From: Comamonadaceae bacterium
GTDB lineage: Bacteria; Pseudomonadota; Gammaproteobacteria; Burkholderiales; Burkholderiaceae_C
Assembly: GCA_003599455.1 (NCBI GenBank)
Contig: QZKF01000035.1
Coordinates: 1-34,829, forward strand
Direction of reading: 5' to 3'
DNA: 34,829 nucleotides
Within the stretch, counting starts at the first letter, position 1, and each line of letters opens with the position of its first letter. Shown here piece by piece: positions 1-8,741 of the stretch. Made by a program: the position numbers and the translations under genes. The notes below the pieces were generated by a model that was given only the letters and a program-made list of their open reading frames with translations, searched no databases and was not told the origin of the DNA.

Positions 1-1
1 G

Positions 2-1141
2 GCCATGGCCGACATCACGCCGCGCTTCACGCTGCTCGGTGTGGCCGGCCTGATGGACCCGCCGCGCCCCGAGGCGGTGCAGGCCGTGGCCGACTGCGGG
101 CGCGCGGGCATCCGCGTGCTGATGATCACCGGCGACCACGCGGTCACGGCCTCGGCCATCGGGCGCGAACTCGGGCTGCGCGACGGCCAGCCGCTCACCG
201 GCGAACAGATCGACGCGCTGGACGACGCCGGCCTGAACCAGCGCCTGCGCGAGACCGACGTGGTGGCCCGCGCCAGCCCCGAGCACAAGCTGCGTCTGGT
301 GCACACGCTGCAGGCGCAGGGCGTGCTGGTGGCCATGACCGGCGACGGCGTGAACGACGCGCCCGCGCTCGGCGCGGCCGATATCGGCGTGGCCATGGGC
401 CTGCGCGGCACCGACGCCGCGCGCGAAGCCGCCGACCTGGTGCTCACCGACGACAACTTCGCCACCGTGGTCGGTGCGGTGCGCGAGGGGCGCACGGTGT
501 TCGACAACATCAAGAAGTCGCTGCTGTTCGTGCTGCCCACCAACGGCGGCGAGGCCGGCCTGATCCTGCTGGCGGTGTTCGCCGGCCTGGCGATGCCGGT
601 GACGGCGGCACAGATCCTCTGGGTCAACATGGTCACCAGCATCACGCTCGACATTCCGCTGGCCTTCGAGCCGGCCGAGCGCGGCGTGATGCAGCGCCCG
701 CCGCGCCCGCCAGCCGAGCCGCTGATCACACGCTGGCTGCTCACGCGCGTGCTGTTCGTGAGCCTGCTCATGATGGCGGCGTCGTTCTGTGTCTTCGAGT
801 GGGTGCTGTCGCGCGGCGGCGGCCTGGACGTGGCGCGTACCGCGGTGGTCAACATGCTGGTGCTGGGCGAGATCGTCTACCTCTTCAACGTGCGCCACTT
901 CACCGCCAGCGCCTTCACCCGCGAGACGCTGCTGGGCAACCGGGCGGCGCTGTGGAGTTGCACGGTCATCGTCGTGCTGCAGGCGCTGTTCACCTTCGCG
1001 CCGCCGGCGCAGGCCCTGTTCGGCACCGCGTCGCCCGACGCCGCCACCTGGCTGCTCATCGCCACGCTGGCCGGTGGCATCTTCCTCGCGGTGGAGGCCG
1101 AGAAGTGGCTGCTGCGCCGCCGCGGCGTGCAGCGCCTGTGA
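2..1141 (+). CDS. Cation-transporting P-type ATPase, C-terminal part (5' end outside window)
   Basis: This is the second half of a P-type ATPase that pumps cations across the inner membrane using ATP. The reading frame is open to the left edge, so the phosphorylated Asp loop and the first membrane helices lie outside; the ATG at 5 is internal. Visible are the P-domain motif MITGDHAVTASAIGRELGL and the hinge TGDGVNDAPALGAADIGVAMG (around residues 100-130 of the visible part), then six hydrophobic segments. The sixth-helix ion-site region reads LWVNMVTSITLDIPLAFEP. In Ca2+ pumps the matching stretch is NLVTDG; here the Asn is kept but the following Asp is Ser, so calcium specificity should not be assumed. 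The ion is not predictable. The gene is followed after 9 bases by a convergent leftward gene. The family is certain; the substrate is unknown. Confidence 0.93.
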   Translation, partial: AMADITPRFTLLGVAGLMDPPRPEAVQAVADCGRAGIRVLMITGDHAVTASAIGRELGLRDGQPLTGEQIDALDDAGLNQRLRETDVVARASPEHKLRLVHTLQAQGVLVAMTGDGVNDAPALGAADIGVAMGLRGTDAAREAADLVLTDDNFATVVGAVREGRTVFDNIKKSLLFVLPTNGGEAGLILLAVFAGLAMPVTAAQILWVNMVTSITLDIPLAFEPAERGVMQRPPRPPAEPLITRWLLTRVLFVSLLMMAASFCVFEWVLSRGGGLDVARTAVVNMLVLGEIVYLFNVRHFTASAFTRETLLGNRAALWSCTVIVVLQALFTFAPPAQALFGTASPDAATWLLIATLAGGIFLAVEAEKWLLRRRGVQRL

Positions 1142-1150
1142 GCCTGGTTC

Positions 1151-1447
1151 TCAGACCACCAGCATGCCGGCGAACCAGGCCCCCGCGCCGGCCAGCGTCC
1201 AGCCCGGTTTGCCCGGTGTGCGCCAGAGCGAGCGCAGCAGGAAGGCGTTGTAGGGCACGGGCGCGAAGTGCACCGCCAGCGCCCAGGCGATCGGCTGGTC
1301 CTGCGAGATCAGCCAGAGCGCGACGAAGCCGGTGCACAGGTTGATGGCGCTGCCCACGGTGAGCATGTCGCGCCAGAACAGCACGCGCCAGGGTGCCCGG
1401 CCCTGCCAGCGCTGCGACCAGAAACCGCCGTCGGTGGGAACGTTCAC
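1151..1447 (-). CDS. Small two- to three-helix membrane protein, unknown function
   Basis: A 98-residue protein beginning at a GTG 7 bases after the uppP stop codon; the in-frame codons upstream of it lie inside uppP, which is why this start was chosen. The N-terminus is polar (MNVPTDGGFWSQRW), followed by hydrophobic stretches around residues 28-47 (LTVGSAINLCTGFVALWLI), 52-68, and 80-98 (WTLAGAGAWFAGMLVV). I do not recognise the family. The tight spacing suggests it is translated from the uppP message. It converges with the P-type ATPase gene. Conserved small membrane proteins of this sort are common in Comamonadaceae, but no function can be given. Confidence 0.6.
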   Translation of the reverse strand: MNVPTDGGFWSQRWQGRAPWRVLFWRDMLTVGSAINLCTGFVALWLISQDQPIAWALAVHFAPVPYNAFLLRSLWRTPGKPGWTLAGAGAWFAGMLVV

Positions 1448-1454
1448 GGCGCGC

Positions 1455-2294
1455 TCACAAGGCCTTGAGGGTGCCCGTGCCCAGCAGCACGAAGACCAGG
1501 ATGCCGAGCGCGATGCGGTAGTACACGAAGGCCATGTAGCCACGCGTGGACACCAGCTTGAGGAACAGCACGATCACGCCGTAGCCCACGCCGAAGGCGA
1601 TCAGCGTGGCCAGCGCGGTGGGGCCGGGCGCGACCGGGCTGCCGTGCTGCCAGCTGCGAAACAGCTGGTAGAAGCCCGAGCCCATCACGGCCGGAATCGC
1701 GAGCAGGAAGGAATAGCGCGCCGCGGCCTCGCGGGTGTAGCCCATCAGCAGGCCGGCGGTGATGGTGCCGCCCGAGCGTGACACACCCGGGATCAGCGCC
1801 ATGGCCTGCGCCAGCCCGAACAGCACGCCGTGCCCCCAGCTGAGCTGCTTCAGCGTGCGCTCGCGGCGGCCGAAGCGGTCGGCCGCGGCGAGGAACAGCG
1901 CGAACACGATCAGCATGGTGGCCGTGATGTAGAGGTTGCGCAGCGAGCCTTCGATCGCGTCCTTGAACAGCAGGCCCAGCACCACGATGGGCACCGAGCC
2001 GATGATGATCAGCCAGCCCATGCGCGCGTCCGGGTCCTGGCGTTTGCTGGCTTGCGTGAGCGAGGCCCACCAGGCCAGGAAGATGCGCACGATGTCGTGC
2101 CGGAAGTAGAGCAGCACCGCGGCCTCGGTGCCGATCTGGGTGATGGCGGTGAAGGCCGCGCCCGGGTCTCCGCCCGAGGGCAGCAGCGGGCCGATGATGC
2201 GCAGGTGGGCGCTGGAGGAGACGGGGAGGAATTCGGTGAGCCCCTGGATCAGGCCCAGGAAGGCGGCTTCGAGCCAGGCGGAGGCCGGGCTCAT
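1455..2294 (-). CDS. uppP: Undecaprenyl-diphosphatase (BacA/UppP family)
   Basis: An integral membrane enzyme of 279 residues that removes one phosphate from undecaprenyl pyrophosphate, recycling the lipid carrier for peptidoglycan synthesis; extra copies give bacitracin resistance. The diagnostic first motif is [18 protein letters not shown] near residues 14-31, holding the catalytic Glu and Ser residues; the second is PGVSRSGGT near residues 160-170. The remainder is a series of hydrophobic helices ending in LGTGTLKAL. The ATG of MSPASAW was chosen because family members start just before the first helix; the frame is open further upstream but that sequence is not family-like. It lies 61 bases downstream of the CDP-alcohol phosphotransferase gene and could be the tail of that operon. 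Confidence 0.95.
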   Translation of the reverse strand: MSPASAWLEAAFLGLIQGLTEFLPVSSSAHLRIIGPLLPSGGDPGAAFTAITQIGTEAAVLLYFRHDIVRIFLAWWASLTQASKRQDPDARMGWLIIIGSVPIVVLGLLFKDAIEGSLRNLYITATMLIVFALFLAAADRFGRRERTLKQLSWGHGVLFGLAQAMALIPGVSRSGGTITAGLLMGYTREAAARYSFLLAIPAVMGSGFYQLFRSWQHGSPVAPGPTALATLIAFGVGYGVIVLFLKLVSTRGYMAFVYYRIALGILVFVLLGTGTLKAL

Positions 2295-2355
2295 GGGGTG
2301 TGCGCGTGGAGTTGCATGGTGCGCAAAGTATAGGCAGACCGCTTGACGCCTGGCA

Positions 2356-2961
2356 TCAGCGGAAGCGCCGGTAGCCCCAGACGATGCGCAGCGCGGTGGT
2401 GAGGGCGCACAGCGCCGCGAAGCCGTACGCGATCTGCGGGAACCACGACGGCCACAGACACATGGCGACAAACGCGGCCAGGGTTTCGGTGGCTTCGGTC
2501 AGGCCGCCGAGGAAGTAGAAGCTCTTGTCGGGCAGGGCGGTCGATGTCAGCCCGCGCTGGGCCGCGACGATGGCGAAGGCCAGGAAGCTGCTGCCGGTGC
2601 CGATGAAGCTGGCCAGCAGCACGGCCGCGGGCAGCGCGTTGGTGGCCGGGTCGGCCAGCGCGAAGGCCAGCGGGATGGCGGCGTAGAACAGGAAGTCGAG
2701 CGTGATGTCGAGAAAGCCGCCGCGGTCGGTGGGCGTGGTGGCGCGCGCCACGGCGCCGTCGAGCCCGTCCATCAGGCGCGAGAGCAGCAGCAGCGCCAGG
2801 CCGGTCAGGAAGTGGCCGAGCGCGATGGCCGTGGCCGCGGCCAGCCCCAGGCCGAAGCCGGTGAAGGTCAGCGCGTCGGCGCCCACGCCCCCGCGCACCA
2901 GGCCGGTGGCCGCGCGCGCCAGCAGCGGCTTGAGCGCCTGTTGCACCACCCGGTCAAGCAC
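2356..2961 (-). CDS. ynjF: CDP-alcohol phosphatidyltransferase family protein (YnjF-like)
   Basis: A 201-residue membrane enzyme of the family that moves a phosphatidyl group from CDP-diacylglycerol (or a related CDP-alcohol) to an acceptor. The full catalytic signature is present near residues 65-92: D-x2-DG-x2-AR-x7-G-x3-D-x3-D, seen as [10 protein letters not shown] followed by G, D and D at the right spacing. Several hydrophobic helices flank it. The GTG start overlaps the stop of the upstream ATPase gene in GTGCTTGA, so translation is probably coupled. E. coli has the same gene order (ynjB-ynjC-ynjD-ynjE-ynjF); here the sulfurtransferase ynjE is missing between ynjD and ynjF. The acceptor substrate is not known for YnjF. 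The symbol rests on gene order plus family. Confidence 0.85.
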   Translation of the reverse strand: MLDRVVQQALKPLLARAATGLVRGGVGADALTFTGFGLGLAAATAIALGHFLTGLALLLLSRLMDGLDGAVARATTPTDRGGFLDITLDFLFYAAIPLAFALADPATNALPAAVLLASFIGTGSSFLAFAIVAAQRGLTSTALPDKSFYFLGGLTEATETLAAFVAMCLWPSWFPQIAYGFAALCALTTALRIVWGYRRFR

Positions 2962-3586
2962 GGCCCAGCTCCAGCACCCGCGCCGGGTCGGCGATGTCGG
3001 CCGCGTCGTGCGTGACCAGCACGGCCGGGATCTGCCCGGCGCGCAGGTGCTCGAACACGAATGCGCGGAACTGGTCGCGCAGCGCGGCGTCGAGCCGCGA
3101 GAACGGCTCGTCGAGCAGCAGGGCGCGGGGCTTCGCGAGCAGGGCGCGCATGAGCGCAACGCGCGCGCGCTGCCCGCCCGAGAGCGTGGCCGGGTCGCGC
3201 GCACCGAAGCCGGCCAGGCCTGCCTCCTCCAGCGCGCGCTCCACCGCCGCCAGGCGCTCGCGCTTCGGGCCGGCGGGCACGGCGAACAGCAGGTTCTCGG
3301 CCACCGTCATGTGGGCGAACAGCAGGTCGTCCTGGAACAGCAGGCCGACGCCGCGCCGCGCGGTGGGCAGGGCGCCGATGTCGCGGCCGTCGAGCCGCAC
3401 GCTGCCCTCGAAGCGCAGGGCCTCGGTGTCCAGCGTGCCGGCGATGGCGGCGAGCACCGAGCTCTTGCCGCAGCCGCTCGGGCCCATCAGCGTGAGGATC
3501 TGCCCCGGCGCGGCCTCGAAGCGCAGGTCCGCCACCAGCGTGTGGTCGCGTGTGGCGAGTCGGTGGATGTGCACGGCGAGCGTCAT
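2954..3586 (-). CDS. ynjD: ABC transporter ATP-binding protein (YnjD-like)
   Basis: A 210-residue cytoplasmic ATPase that would power the two-domain permease encoded just upstream. The Walker A motif GPSGCGKSS is at residues 35-43, the Q-loop LLFQDDLLF near 85, the ABC signature LSGGQRARVAL near 140, Walker B ALLLDEPFSRLD near 160, and the switch His in LVTHD near 195. Its length matches E. coli YnjD and the related ThiQ class of short import ATPases. The ATG overlaps the permease stop by four bases (ATGA), and its own stop overlaps the next gene, so three genes are translationally chained. The substrate is unknown. Confidence 0.9.
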   Translation of the reverse strand: MTLAVHIHRLATRDHTLVADLRFEAAPGQILTLMGPSGCGKSSVLAAIAGTLDTEALRFEGSVRLDGRDIGALPTARRGVGLLFQDDLLFAHMTVAENLLFAVPAGPKRERLAAVERALEEAGLAGFGARDPATLSGGQRARVALMRALLAKPRALLLDEPFSRLDAALRDQFRAFVFEHLRAGQIPAVLVTHDAADIADPARVLELGRA

Positions 3587-5229
3587 GGGGCACCAGCATG
3601 CCTGAAGCGGCGCGGCCTCCCAAGCCAGGCCGCGAGCGCGAAGGCCAGCAGCGGCAGCGCGATCTGCAGGCCGGCGTAGGCGCTGGTGAGCGAGCGCTGT
3701 CCGCCCGAGGCCAGCGTGACGGCCTCGGTGGTGACGCTGGTAAAACGCCCCGCGCCGAGATACAGCGTGGGCAGGTACTGCGCCACGCTCACCGCAAAAC
3801 CCACGGCGGCGGCCGAGGCCAGCGAGCGCCGCAGCAGCGGCCATTTCACGCGCCACAGGAAACGCGCCGTGCCGTGGCCCAGGCTGGCGTTGAGCTGGGC
3901 GCAGCGTGTGTCGAAGCCGAGGTAGGCCGGGCTGAGCGCGAGCAGCACATAGGGCAGCACCATCAGCGTGTGCGCCAGCAGCAGGCCGCTCGCCTGGCCC
4001 TCCAGCCGCAGCTGCAGGCCCACGCCGTACAGGCCCACCACCCACAGCACGGCGGGCAGCACCAGCGGCAGGTAGAGCACCGGGCGCGCGGCGGTGTCCC
4101 AGCGGCGCGGCGCGACTTCGAGCCAGGCCACGCTCCACACCAGCGCGATCGCGCTGCTGCCGGCCGCGAGCCACAGCGTGGTCCAGGCCGTGCGGCTGCT
4201 CAGCGCCACCTGCTGCCAGGCCGCGAGCGTCCACGACTGCGGCCACACGGCCGGAAAGGCCCACACACCGCTTACGCTGCCGACGGCCAGCGCGAGCAGC
4301 ACCGCGGCGTAGAGGCCCGCCAGCAGCCCCAGGCCGGCGCGCGCAGGCAACGATGCGCCGGCTGCCCGGCCCCGGCGGCCCCGGCCATGCGCCATCGCGC
4401 GGCGCAAGACCGCCTGCAGCCCGATCCACAGCGCACTGCACGCCAGCACCAGCAGCGCGAGCCACACGCCCGCCGCCGCGCCCTGCGCGTAGGTCGCGGG
4501 GTCCACGTCCTGCAGCCACTGCCAGGCCAGCACCGCGAGCGTGGGCGGCGCGGCCGGGCCGATGACCAGCGCCATGTCGACCACGGTGAGGCCGTAGGCC
4601 AGCACCGCCAGCAGCGGCCAGCGCAGGCGCACCGCGAGCTGCGGCCACAGCACCAGCCAGAAGGCGCGCTGCGGTGCGTAGCCCAGGGTCTGGGCCAGCG
4701 CGTGTTCGGCGCGCCAGCGCTGGCGCACGTCGTCGCGCTGCAGCTGGGTGGCGGCGGTCCACAGCAGGAAGGGAATTTCCTTGGCCACCAGTGCGAGGAC
4801 CAGGCCCAGGCCCCAGGGGTCTTGCGTGGTGGGCCAGGGTGGCGGGCTGTCAAAGCCGGTGAGCCATGGCGAGAAACCGCGCAGCAGCCAGCCGCTGGGC
4901 GAGAGCAGGAACAGGAGGCCGATGGCGAGCGCGGCGTGCGGCGTGGCCAGCATCAGCGGCAGGCCGCGCAGCAAGCGGGCCAGGCCCTGGCGCACGAAGC
5001 CCTGCGCCAGCAGCGCGGCCGCGCCCCACCAGGCCAGCAGGGTGGAGGCCAGGCCGGTCCAGAGCGTGAGGGCGAGTGCGTGCCACAGCGGCGGTTCCTG
5101 CCGCAGCGCGCGCCAGGCGGCGGGCTGGCTGCCGCTGCGCAGCGCCTCGAGCGCGGTCCACAGCATTGGCACCGCCACGAGCAGCAGCAGGGCGGCGGCA
5201 CCCAGCCAGCGGAGTCGGTGGGCTGACAC
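3583..5229 (-). CDS. ynjC: ABC transporter permease with two fused MetI-type domains (YnjC-like)
   Basis: A 548-residue inner-membrane protein that carries both permease domains of an importer in one chain. Two EAA-type loops that contact the ATPase are visible: AEHALAQTLGYAPQRAFWLV near residue 190 and CAQLNASLGHGTARFLWRV near residue 450. About a dozen hydrophobic segments surround them, and the middle of the protein (MAHGRGRRGRAAG) is a basic linker between the halves. The start is the GTG (VSAHRLRWLG) 11 bases after the ynjB stop; no ATG is available without running far into ynjB. E. coli YnjC (about 511 residues) has the same fused layout, as do ThiP and ferric-iron permeases. It acts with the neighbouring solute-binding protein and ATPase. 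Confidence 0.88.
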   Translation of the reverse strand: MSAHRLRWLGAAALLLLVAVPMLWTALEALRSGSQPAAWRALRQEPPLWHALALTLWTGLASTLLAWWGAAALLAQGFVRQGLARLLRGLPLMLATPHAALAIGLLFLLSPSGWLLRGFSPWLTGFDSPPPWPTTQDPWGLGLVLALVAKEIPFLLWTAATQLQRDDVRQRWRAEHALAQTLGYAPQRAFWLVLWPQLAVRLRWPLLAVLAYGLTVVDMALVIGPAAPPTLAVLAWQWLQDVDPATYAQGAAAGVWLALLVLACSALWIGLQAVLRRAMAHGRGRRGRAAGASLPARAGLGLLAGLYAAVLLALAVGSVSGVWAFPAVWPQSWTLAAWQQVALSSRTAWTTLWLAAGSSAIALVWSVAWLEVAPRRWDTAARPVLYLPLVLPAVLWVVGLYGVGLQLRLEGQASGLLLAHTLMVLPYVLLALSPAYLGFDTRCAQLNASLGHGTARFLWRVKWPLLRRSLASAAAVGFAVSVAQYLPTLYLGAGRFTSVTTEAVTLASGGQRSLTSAYAGLQIALPLLAFALAAWLGRPRRFRHAGAP

Positions 5230-5240
5230 GGTGCGGCGGG

Positions 5241-6455
5241 TCAGGCGCCGTGGCGCTGCGCCCAGGCTTTCTCCAGCGGCTCGACCCACGACGCATGCGG
5301 CTCGGGCAGCGTGGGCGCGGGGGCCTTCACCAGGCCGGGCAACTGCCCGGTGCCGAACAGCGCGCGCTCGGGCGCGGGCAGGCGCGCCAGGTCGAGCACC
5401 GTGGGGTCGCCCCAGTGGGCGATGTCGGCCTTGCGCGCCTGCGCGGCGGGCGAGAGCAGGAAGTTGGCCACCACCTGCGCGCCGGCCTTGGCGCGCGCGT
5501 TGTACGGGATGGCCACGAAGTGCGTGTTGCCGATCGTGCCCTTCTCGAACTGCCAGCTCACCACCGTGGCGGGCAGGCGTTTCGCGGCGATCTCGTTGGC
5601 GGCTTCGTTGGGGTTGAAAGTGAGGGCCAGCAGCAGCTCGCCGTCGGCCATCATCTGGCGCACCGCGGCGGCGTTTTGCGGGAACTGTTTGCCGGCGCGC
5701 CACAGGTGCGGGCGCAGCGCGTCGAGAAACGGCCACAGCGGGGCGGTCTGCGCGGCGAACGCGGCGTCGGTCACCGGCCGGGCCAGCGCTTTCGCATCGG
5801 GCGCGAGCTCGACCAGCGCCTGCTTGACGAAGGTGGTGCCGTGGAAGTCGGGCAGGCGCGGGTAGGTGATGCGCCCGGGCTGGCTGCGCGCCAGCGCGAG
5901 CAGCGCCTGCATGCTTTGCGGCGGTTTCGGCAGGCGCTGGCTGTCGGCAAACAGGGTGAATTGGGCCATGCCCCAGGGCGACTCCATGCCTTCGGTGGGC
6001 ACGGAGAAATCGTTCAGCGTGGTGGGCTTGCCCCGGGTGTCGACCCAGCGGAAGTTGGGCAGCGCTTCGGCATACGGGCCGAACAGCAGGCCCTCGCGCT
6101 TCATGGCGGCGAAGTTCTCGCCGTTGATCCACACCAGGTCCACCGTGCCTTCACCGGCACTGCGGCCCGCGGCCTTCTCGGCGCGCACGCGCTTGACCAC
6201 GTCGGCGGTGTCGGTGATCTTCACGTGTTGCAGGGTGAGGCCGTGCGAGGCTTTCAGCTGCTGCGCGACCCACTGCAGGTAGGCGTTGGTCTGCTCGCTG
6301 CCGGCCCAGGCGTTCCAGTACACGGTCTGGCCGCGCGCGGCTTTTTCGATTTCCGTCCAGGCGGTTGCGGTCTGCGTCCACGCCGGGCTCAGCGTGGTGC
6401 CGGCGGCGGCCAGCAGCAGGTGGCGGCGCGAGAAGCGCGGGGGCTGGTGGGGCAA
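5241..6455 (-). CDS. ynjB: ABC transporter solute-binding protein (YnjB-like), Tat-type signal
   Basis: A 404-residue periplasmic binding protein for the importer. A TTG start (LPHQPPRFSRRHLLLAAAG) is preferred: it has GGGAGA about 6-9 bases upstream and gives a twin-arginine signal (SRRHLLLAAAG) directly at the N-terminus. The frame stays open further back, but those starts would run into the doxX gene. The mature part contains WNAWAGSEQTNAYLQW, DLVWINGENFAAMK and TFNPNEAANEIAA, typical of the YnjB branch of ABC solute-binding proteins. The ligand is unknown; the family is distantly like thiamine, iron and polyamine binding proteins. It begins only 35 bases after the doxX stop, so it could be read through from the buf operon. 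Confidence 0.85.
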   Translation of the reverse strand: MPHQPPRFSRRHLLLAAAGTTLSPAWTQTATAWTEIEKAARGQTVYWNAWAGSEQTNAYLQWVAQQLKASHGLTLQHVKITDTADVVKRVRAEKAAGRSAGEGTVDLVWINGENFAAMKREGLLFGPYAEALPNFRWVDTRGKPTTLNDFSVPTEGMESPWGMAQFTLFADSQRLPKPPQSMQALLALARSQPGRITYPRLPDFHGTTFVKQALVELAPDAKALARPVTDAAFAAQTAPLWPFLDALRPHLWRAGKQFPQNAAAVRQMMADGELLLALTFNPNEAANEIAAKRLPATVVSWQFEKGTIGNTHFVAIPYNARAKAGAQVVANFLLSPAAQARKADIAHWGDPTVLDLARLPAPERALFGTGQLPGLVKAPAPTLPEPHASWVEPLEKAWAQRHGA

Positions 6456-6490
6456 GGCGTGTCTCCCGGGTTCGGTATGGAGACGGGAGC

Positions 6491-6982
6491 TTAGTGCATG
6501 GCGATGCCCGTTGCCGGCGTGCGGTTGAGCCGGGGATGCAGCCAGGCGCAGTCGATCGACCACTTGCCCACACCGTAGAGCGCCAGACCGGCCAGCAGCA
6601 CGCCCCAGGTGATGTGCTGCTGCAGCGCGGCGGGCGCGATCTCGGCCAGGCTGATCACCGCGACCACGTTCACCACCGACAGGCCCAGCGCCGCGAAGCG
6701 CCCGGCCAGGCCGAGCAGCAGCAGCACGGGCAGTGCCAGTTCGCCCGCCGTGCCCGAGAGGGCGGCGAGCTGGGGCGACAGCAGGGGCACGCGGTATTCC
6801 TCGGTGAAGAGCAGCAGCGTGGTCTCCCAGTCGCGGACCTTGGTGAGGCCGGAGAGGAAGAAGGCTTGCGCGAGGTAGATGCGCGCGGCGAGCGCGGCCG
6901 CGGGCTGCGCGAGGTCGAGTGCGTGGGTGACGCCGTTCCAGAGCGCCAGGCCGCGCTGCAGCAGGGTGTCGGGTGGGTTCAT
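6491..6982 (-). CDS. DoxX-family membrane protein of the buf/hvf cluster (HvfD/BufD-like)
   Basis: A 163-residue protein with four hydrophobic segments, including AARIYLAQAFFLSGLTKV near residues 33-50, LALPVLLLLGLAGRFAALG, VVNVVAVISLAEI and WGVLLAGLALYGVGKWSID. The motif around FLSGLTKVRDWE is typical of DoxX proteins, which in this setting accompany DUF2282/DUF692/DUF2063 genes. Its ATG overlaps the bufC stop by four bases, so it belongs to the same message. Its role in bufferin loci is not established; export, redox supply or membrane anchoring of the modification machinery are possibilities. Confidence 0.88.
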   Translation of the reverse strand: MNPPDTLLQRGLALWNGVTHALDLAQPAAALAARIYLAQAFFLSGLTKVRDWETTLLLFTEEYRVPLLSPQLAALSGTAGELALPVLLLLGLAGRFAALGLSVVNVVAVISLAEIAPAALQQHITWGVLLAGLALYGVGKWSIDCAWLHPRLNRTPATGIAMH

Positions 6983-7821
6983 GGGGTCTCCTCGGTGGGG
7001 GTGGTGTGTGACAGGGAAGGGGAGGTGAGGCGCGCGTCGGCCACGCCGATGACCAGGCCGCGCTGCACGGCCTCGGCCAGCCAGGTGGAGAGGTCGAAGG
7101 CGTCGTCGCCTGCTGTCGTGTTCAGCGCGTCGGGCAGGGGCAGGCCCTGCAGCAGCGCACCCAGCAGGGCGGCCACCGCCGGGCTGCAGCCCGCCAGGCA
7201 GGGGCGCAAACCCTGGCGCCAGACCACGGCCGCTTCGCCCACGCCGGCCTGCAGCCGCTCGGCCACCTCGGCCAGGCCAGGCTGGCCGTCGCGGTGCGCG
7301 GTGACCAGGCTGGCCACCGGCCAGCGGCTGGTGAACACCGCGGTGCCGGGTGCGAGTGCGAGTGTGAGGCCTTGCGGGTCTTCGCTGGTGAGGCGTGCGA
7401 AACCGGCCAGGTCGGTGTCTTCGTCGGGCGCGCCGGCGGCCTGGTGCAGCGCCCATTCGACCCGCGCCACATCGGCCAGCCAGGGCAGGTCGGCGAGCTG
7501 CGGATGGTGTTGCAGGAAGGCGGGCAGCGTGTCGCCCCAGCGGGCGAGGTCGCCGTGCGCGGGCGGGTGGTGGTGCCAGAGTTCGCGCGCCAGGGGCGCG
7601 AAGTTCTCGTGGCCGATCAGGGCGGCGATGACGGGGAAGGCGGCGTGCAGCGAACGCTCGGCCAGTGCGTGGCCGTTGGCCTGGTAGGCCATGAGGCCGC
7701 GACCGGTGTGGGGGGTGAGCAGCGCGTCCAGCGCCTCGCGCGCCTGCGCCGCTGCGCCGCTGCCCGGGCGCTCGAACAGCGCGGCCAGCAGGGCCTGTTG
7801 TTGCAGTGCGAGCATGTTCAT
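6979..7821 (-). CDS. bufC: DUF2063 partner protein of the MNIO oxidase (BufC/HvfC)
   Basis: A 280-residue soluble protein of the DUF2063 (HvfC/BufC) family, which binds the DUF692 oxidase and helps present the precursor peptide. The N-terminal DUF2063 domain spans roughly residues 5-100, with [41 protein letters not shown] and [20 protein letters not shown] as the characteristic stretch, followed by a more variable C-terminal region that may engage the precursor. Its ATG overlaps the bufB stop by four bases, indicating coupled translation and a fixed stoichiometry. The alternative ATG three codons earlier or later does not change the call. Confidence 0.9.
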   Translation of the reverse strand: MNMLALQQQALLAALFERPGSGAAAQAREALDALLTPHTGRGLMAYQANGHALAERSLHAAFPVIAALIGHENFAPLARELWHHHPPAHGDLARWGDTLPAFLQHHPQLADLPWLADVARVEWALHQAAGAPDEDTDLAGFARLTSEDPQGLTLALAPGTAVFTSRWPVASLVTAHRDGQPGLAEVAERLQAGVGEAAVVWRQGLRPCLAGCSPAVAALLGALLQGLPLPDALNTTAGDDAFDLSTWLAEAVQRGLVIGVADARLTSPSLSHTTPTEETP

Positions 7822-8714
7822 GAGGCCACTGCTTCCGGGGCCAGCTCGGCCTGCGCGTGCAGGCGCGCGGTGGCGGCTTCGTCCAGCAGCACCGACAGAT
7901 CGGGCACGTCGGTGTCCCATTCGATCAGCGTGGGCACGGCGCCGAAGCGCCGCAGCGCGTGGCGGTAGAGCGCCCACACCTCGCCGCAGACGCGGCTGCC
8001 GTGGTCGTCGATCACGATGTCGCCGCAGTGCGCATGGCCGGCCAGGTGCAGCTCGGCGACGGCGGCCGGCGCGATCGCGTCGAGCCAGCGCCGGCAGCCG
8101 TCGAGCGGGTCGCTCAGGTGGTCGTTGAGCGCGTTCACGTAGACGTTGTTCACGTCCACCAGCAACTGGCAGCCGGTGCGGCGCGCCAGCGCGTTGAGGA
8201 AGGCAGGCTCGTCCATGTCGGCGGCCTGCCAGCGCACATAGGCCGAGAGGTTTTCCACCGCGAGGGGCCGGCGCAGGCGGTCCTGCACGCGCTGCACGTT
8301 GGCGCACAGGGCGTCGAGCGCGTCGCGGGTGAAGGGCGAGGGCAGCAGGTCGGACGCGTGCACGGCCTCGGCGTTCGGGAGCGTGCCGCGCGCGAAGCTG
8401 GCGTGGTCGCTCACGCGCACCGGTTCGATCTCGTGCACCAGCGCGGCCAGCTGGTCGAGGTGCCAGGCGTCGATGCCGGTGGCCGAGCCCAGCGACAGGC
8501 CCACGCCGTGCAGGCTGACCGGGTAGCGCTCACGGCCCGCGCGCAGCACCGCGCGCGCGGCACCGCCGGGGGCGAAGAAGTTCTCGGAATGGACTTCGAT
8601 GAAGTCCAGTGCCGGCCGCTGTTCGAGCAGCCCGGCGTAATGGGGGTGCCGCCAGCCGATGCCCGTGGCGCAGGCTTCGTGAGCCTGGCGTGCTGGCGAT
8701 GCGGTGGCGGTCAT
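7818..8714 (-). CDS. bufB: DUF692 multinuclear non-heme iron oxidase (MNIO), BufB/HvfB
   Basis: A 298-residue TIM-barrel enzyme of the DUF692 family. Characterised relatives use two or three iron ions and oxygen to convert Cys residues of a precursor into oxazolone/thioamide or thiooxazole groups. Expected metal ligands are visible: H42 in [11 protein letters not shown]69 in [13 protein letters not shown]103-H104 in [10 protein letters not shown]154 in LAVENLSAY, the DVNNVYVNA segment, the His residues of [13 protein letters not shown] and the Glu of LIEWDTD. This ligand set appears complete, so activity is likely. The gene sits 27 bases after bufA and overlaps bufC. The peptide encoded by bufA is the probable substrate; the exact product chemistry is inference. 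Confidence 0.94.
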   Translation of the reverse strand: MTATASPARQAHEACATGIGWRHPHYAGLLEQRPALDFIEVHSENFFAPGGAARAVLRAGRERYPVSLHGVGLSLGSATGIDAWHLDQLAALVHEIEPVRVSDHASFARGTLPNAEAVHASDLLPSPFTRDALDALCANVQRVQDRLRRPLAVENLSAYVRWQAADMDEPAFLNALARRTGCQLLVDVNNVYVNALNDHLSDPLDGCRRWLDAIAPAAVAELHLAGHAHCGDIVIDDHGSRVCGEVWALYRHALRRFGAVPTLIEWDTDVPDLSVLLDEAATARLHAQAELAPEAVAS

Positions 8715-8741
8715 GGGAATGCCTTCGGAGCGGATGGGCGA

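Noticed and set aside
3550..6494. Long plus-strand reading frames opposite ynjB and ynjC
   Set aside because: Their translations are Arg/Gln/Gly-rich, with no family motifs, and lie opposite well-supported transporter genes; they are by-products of very high GC.
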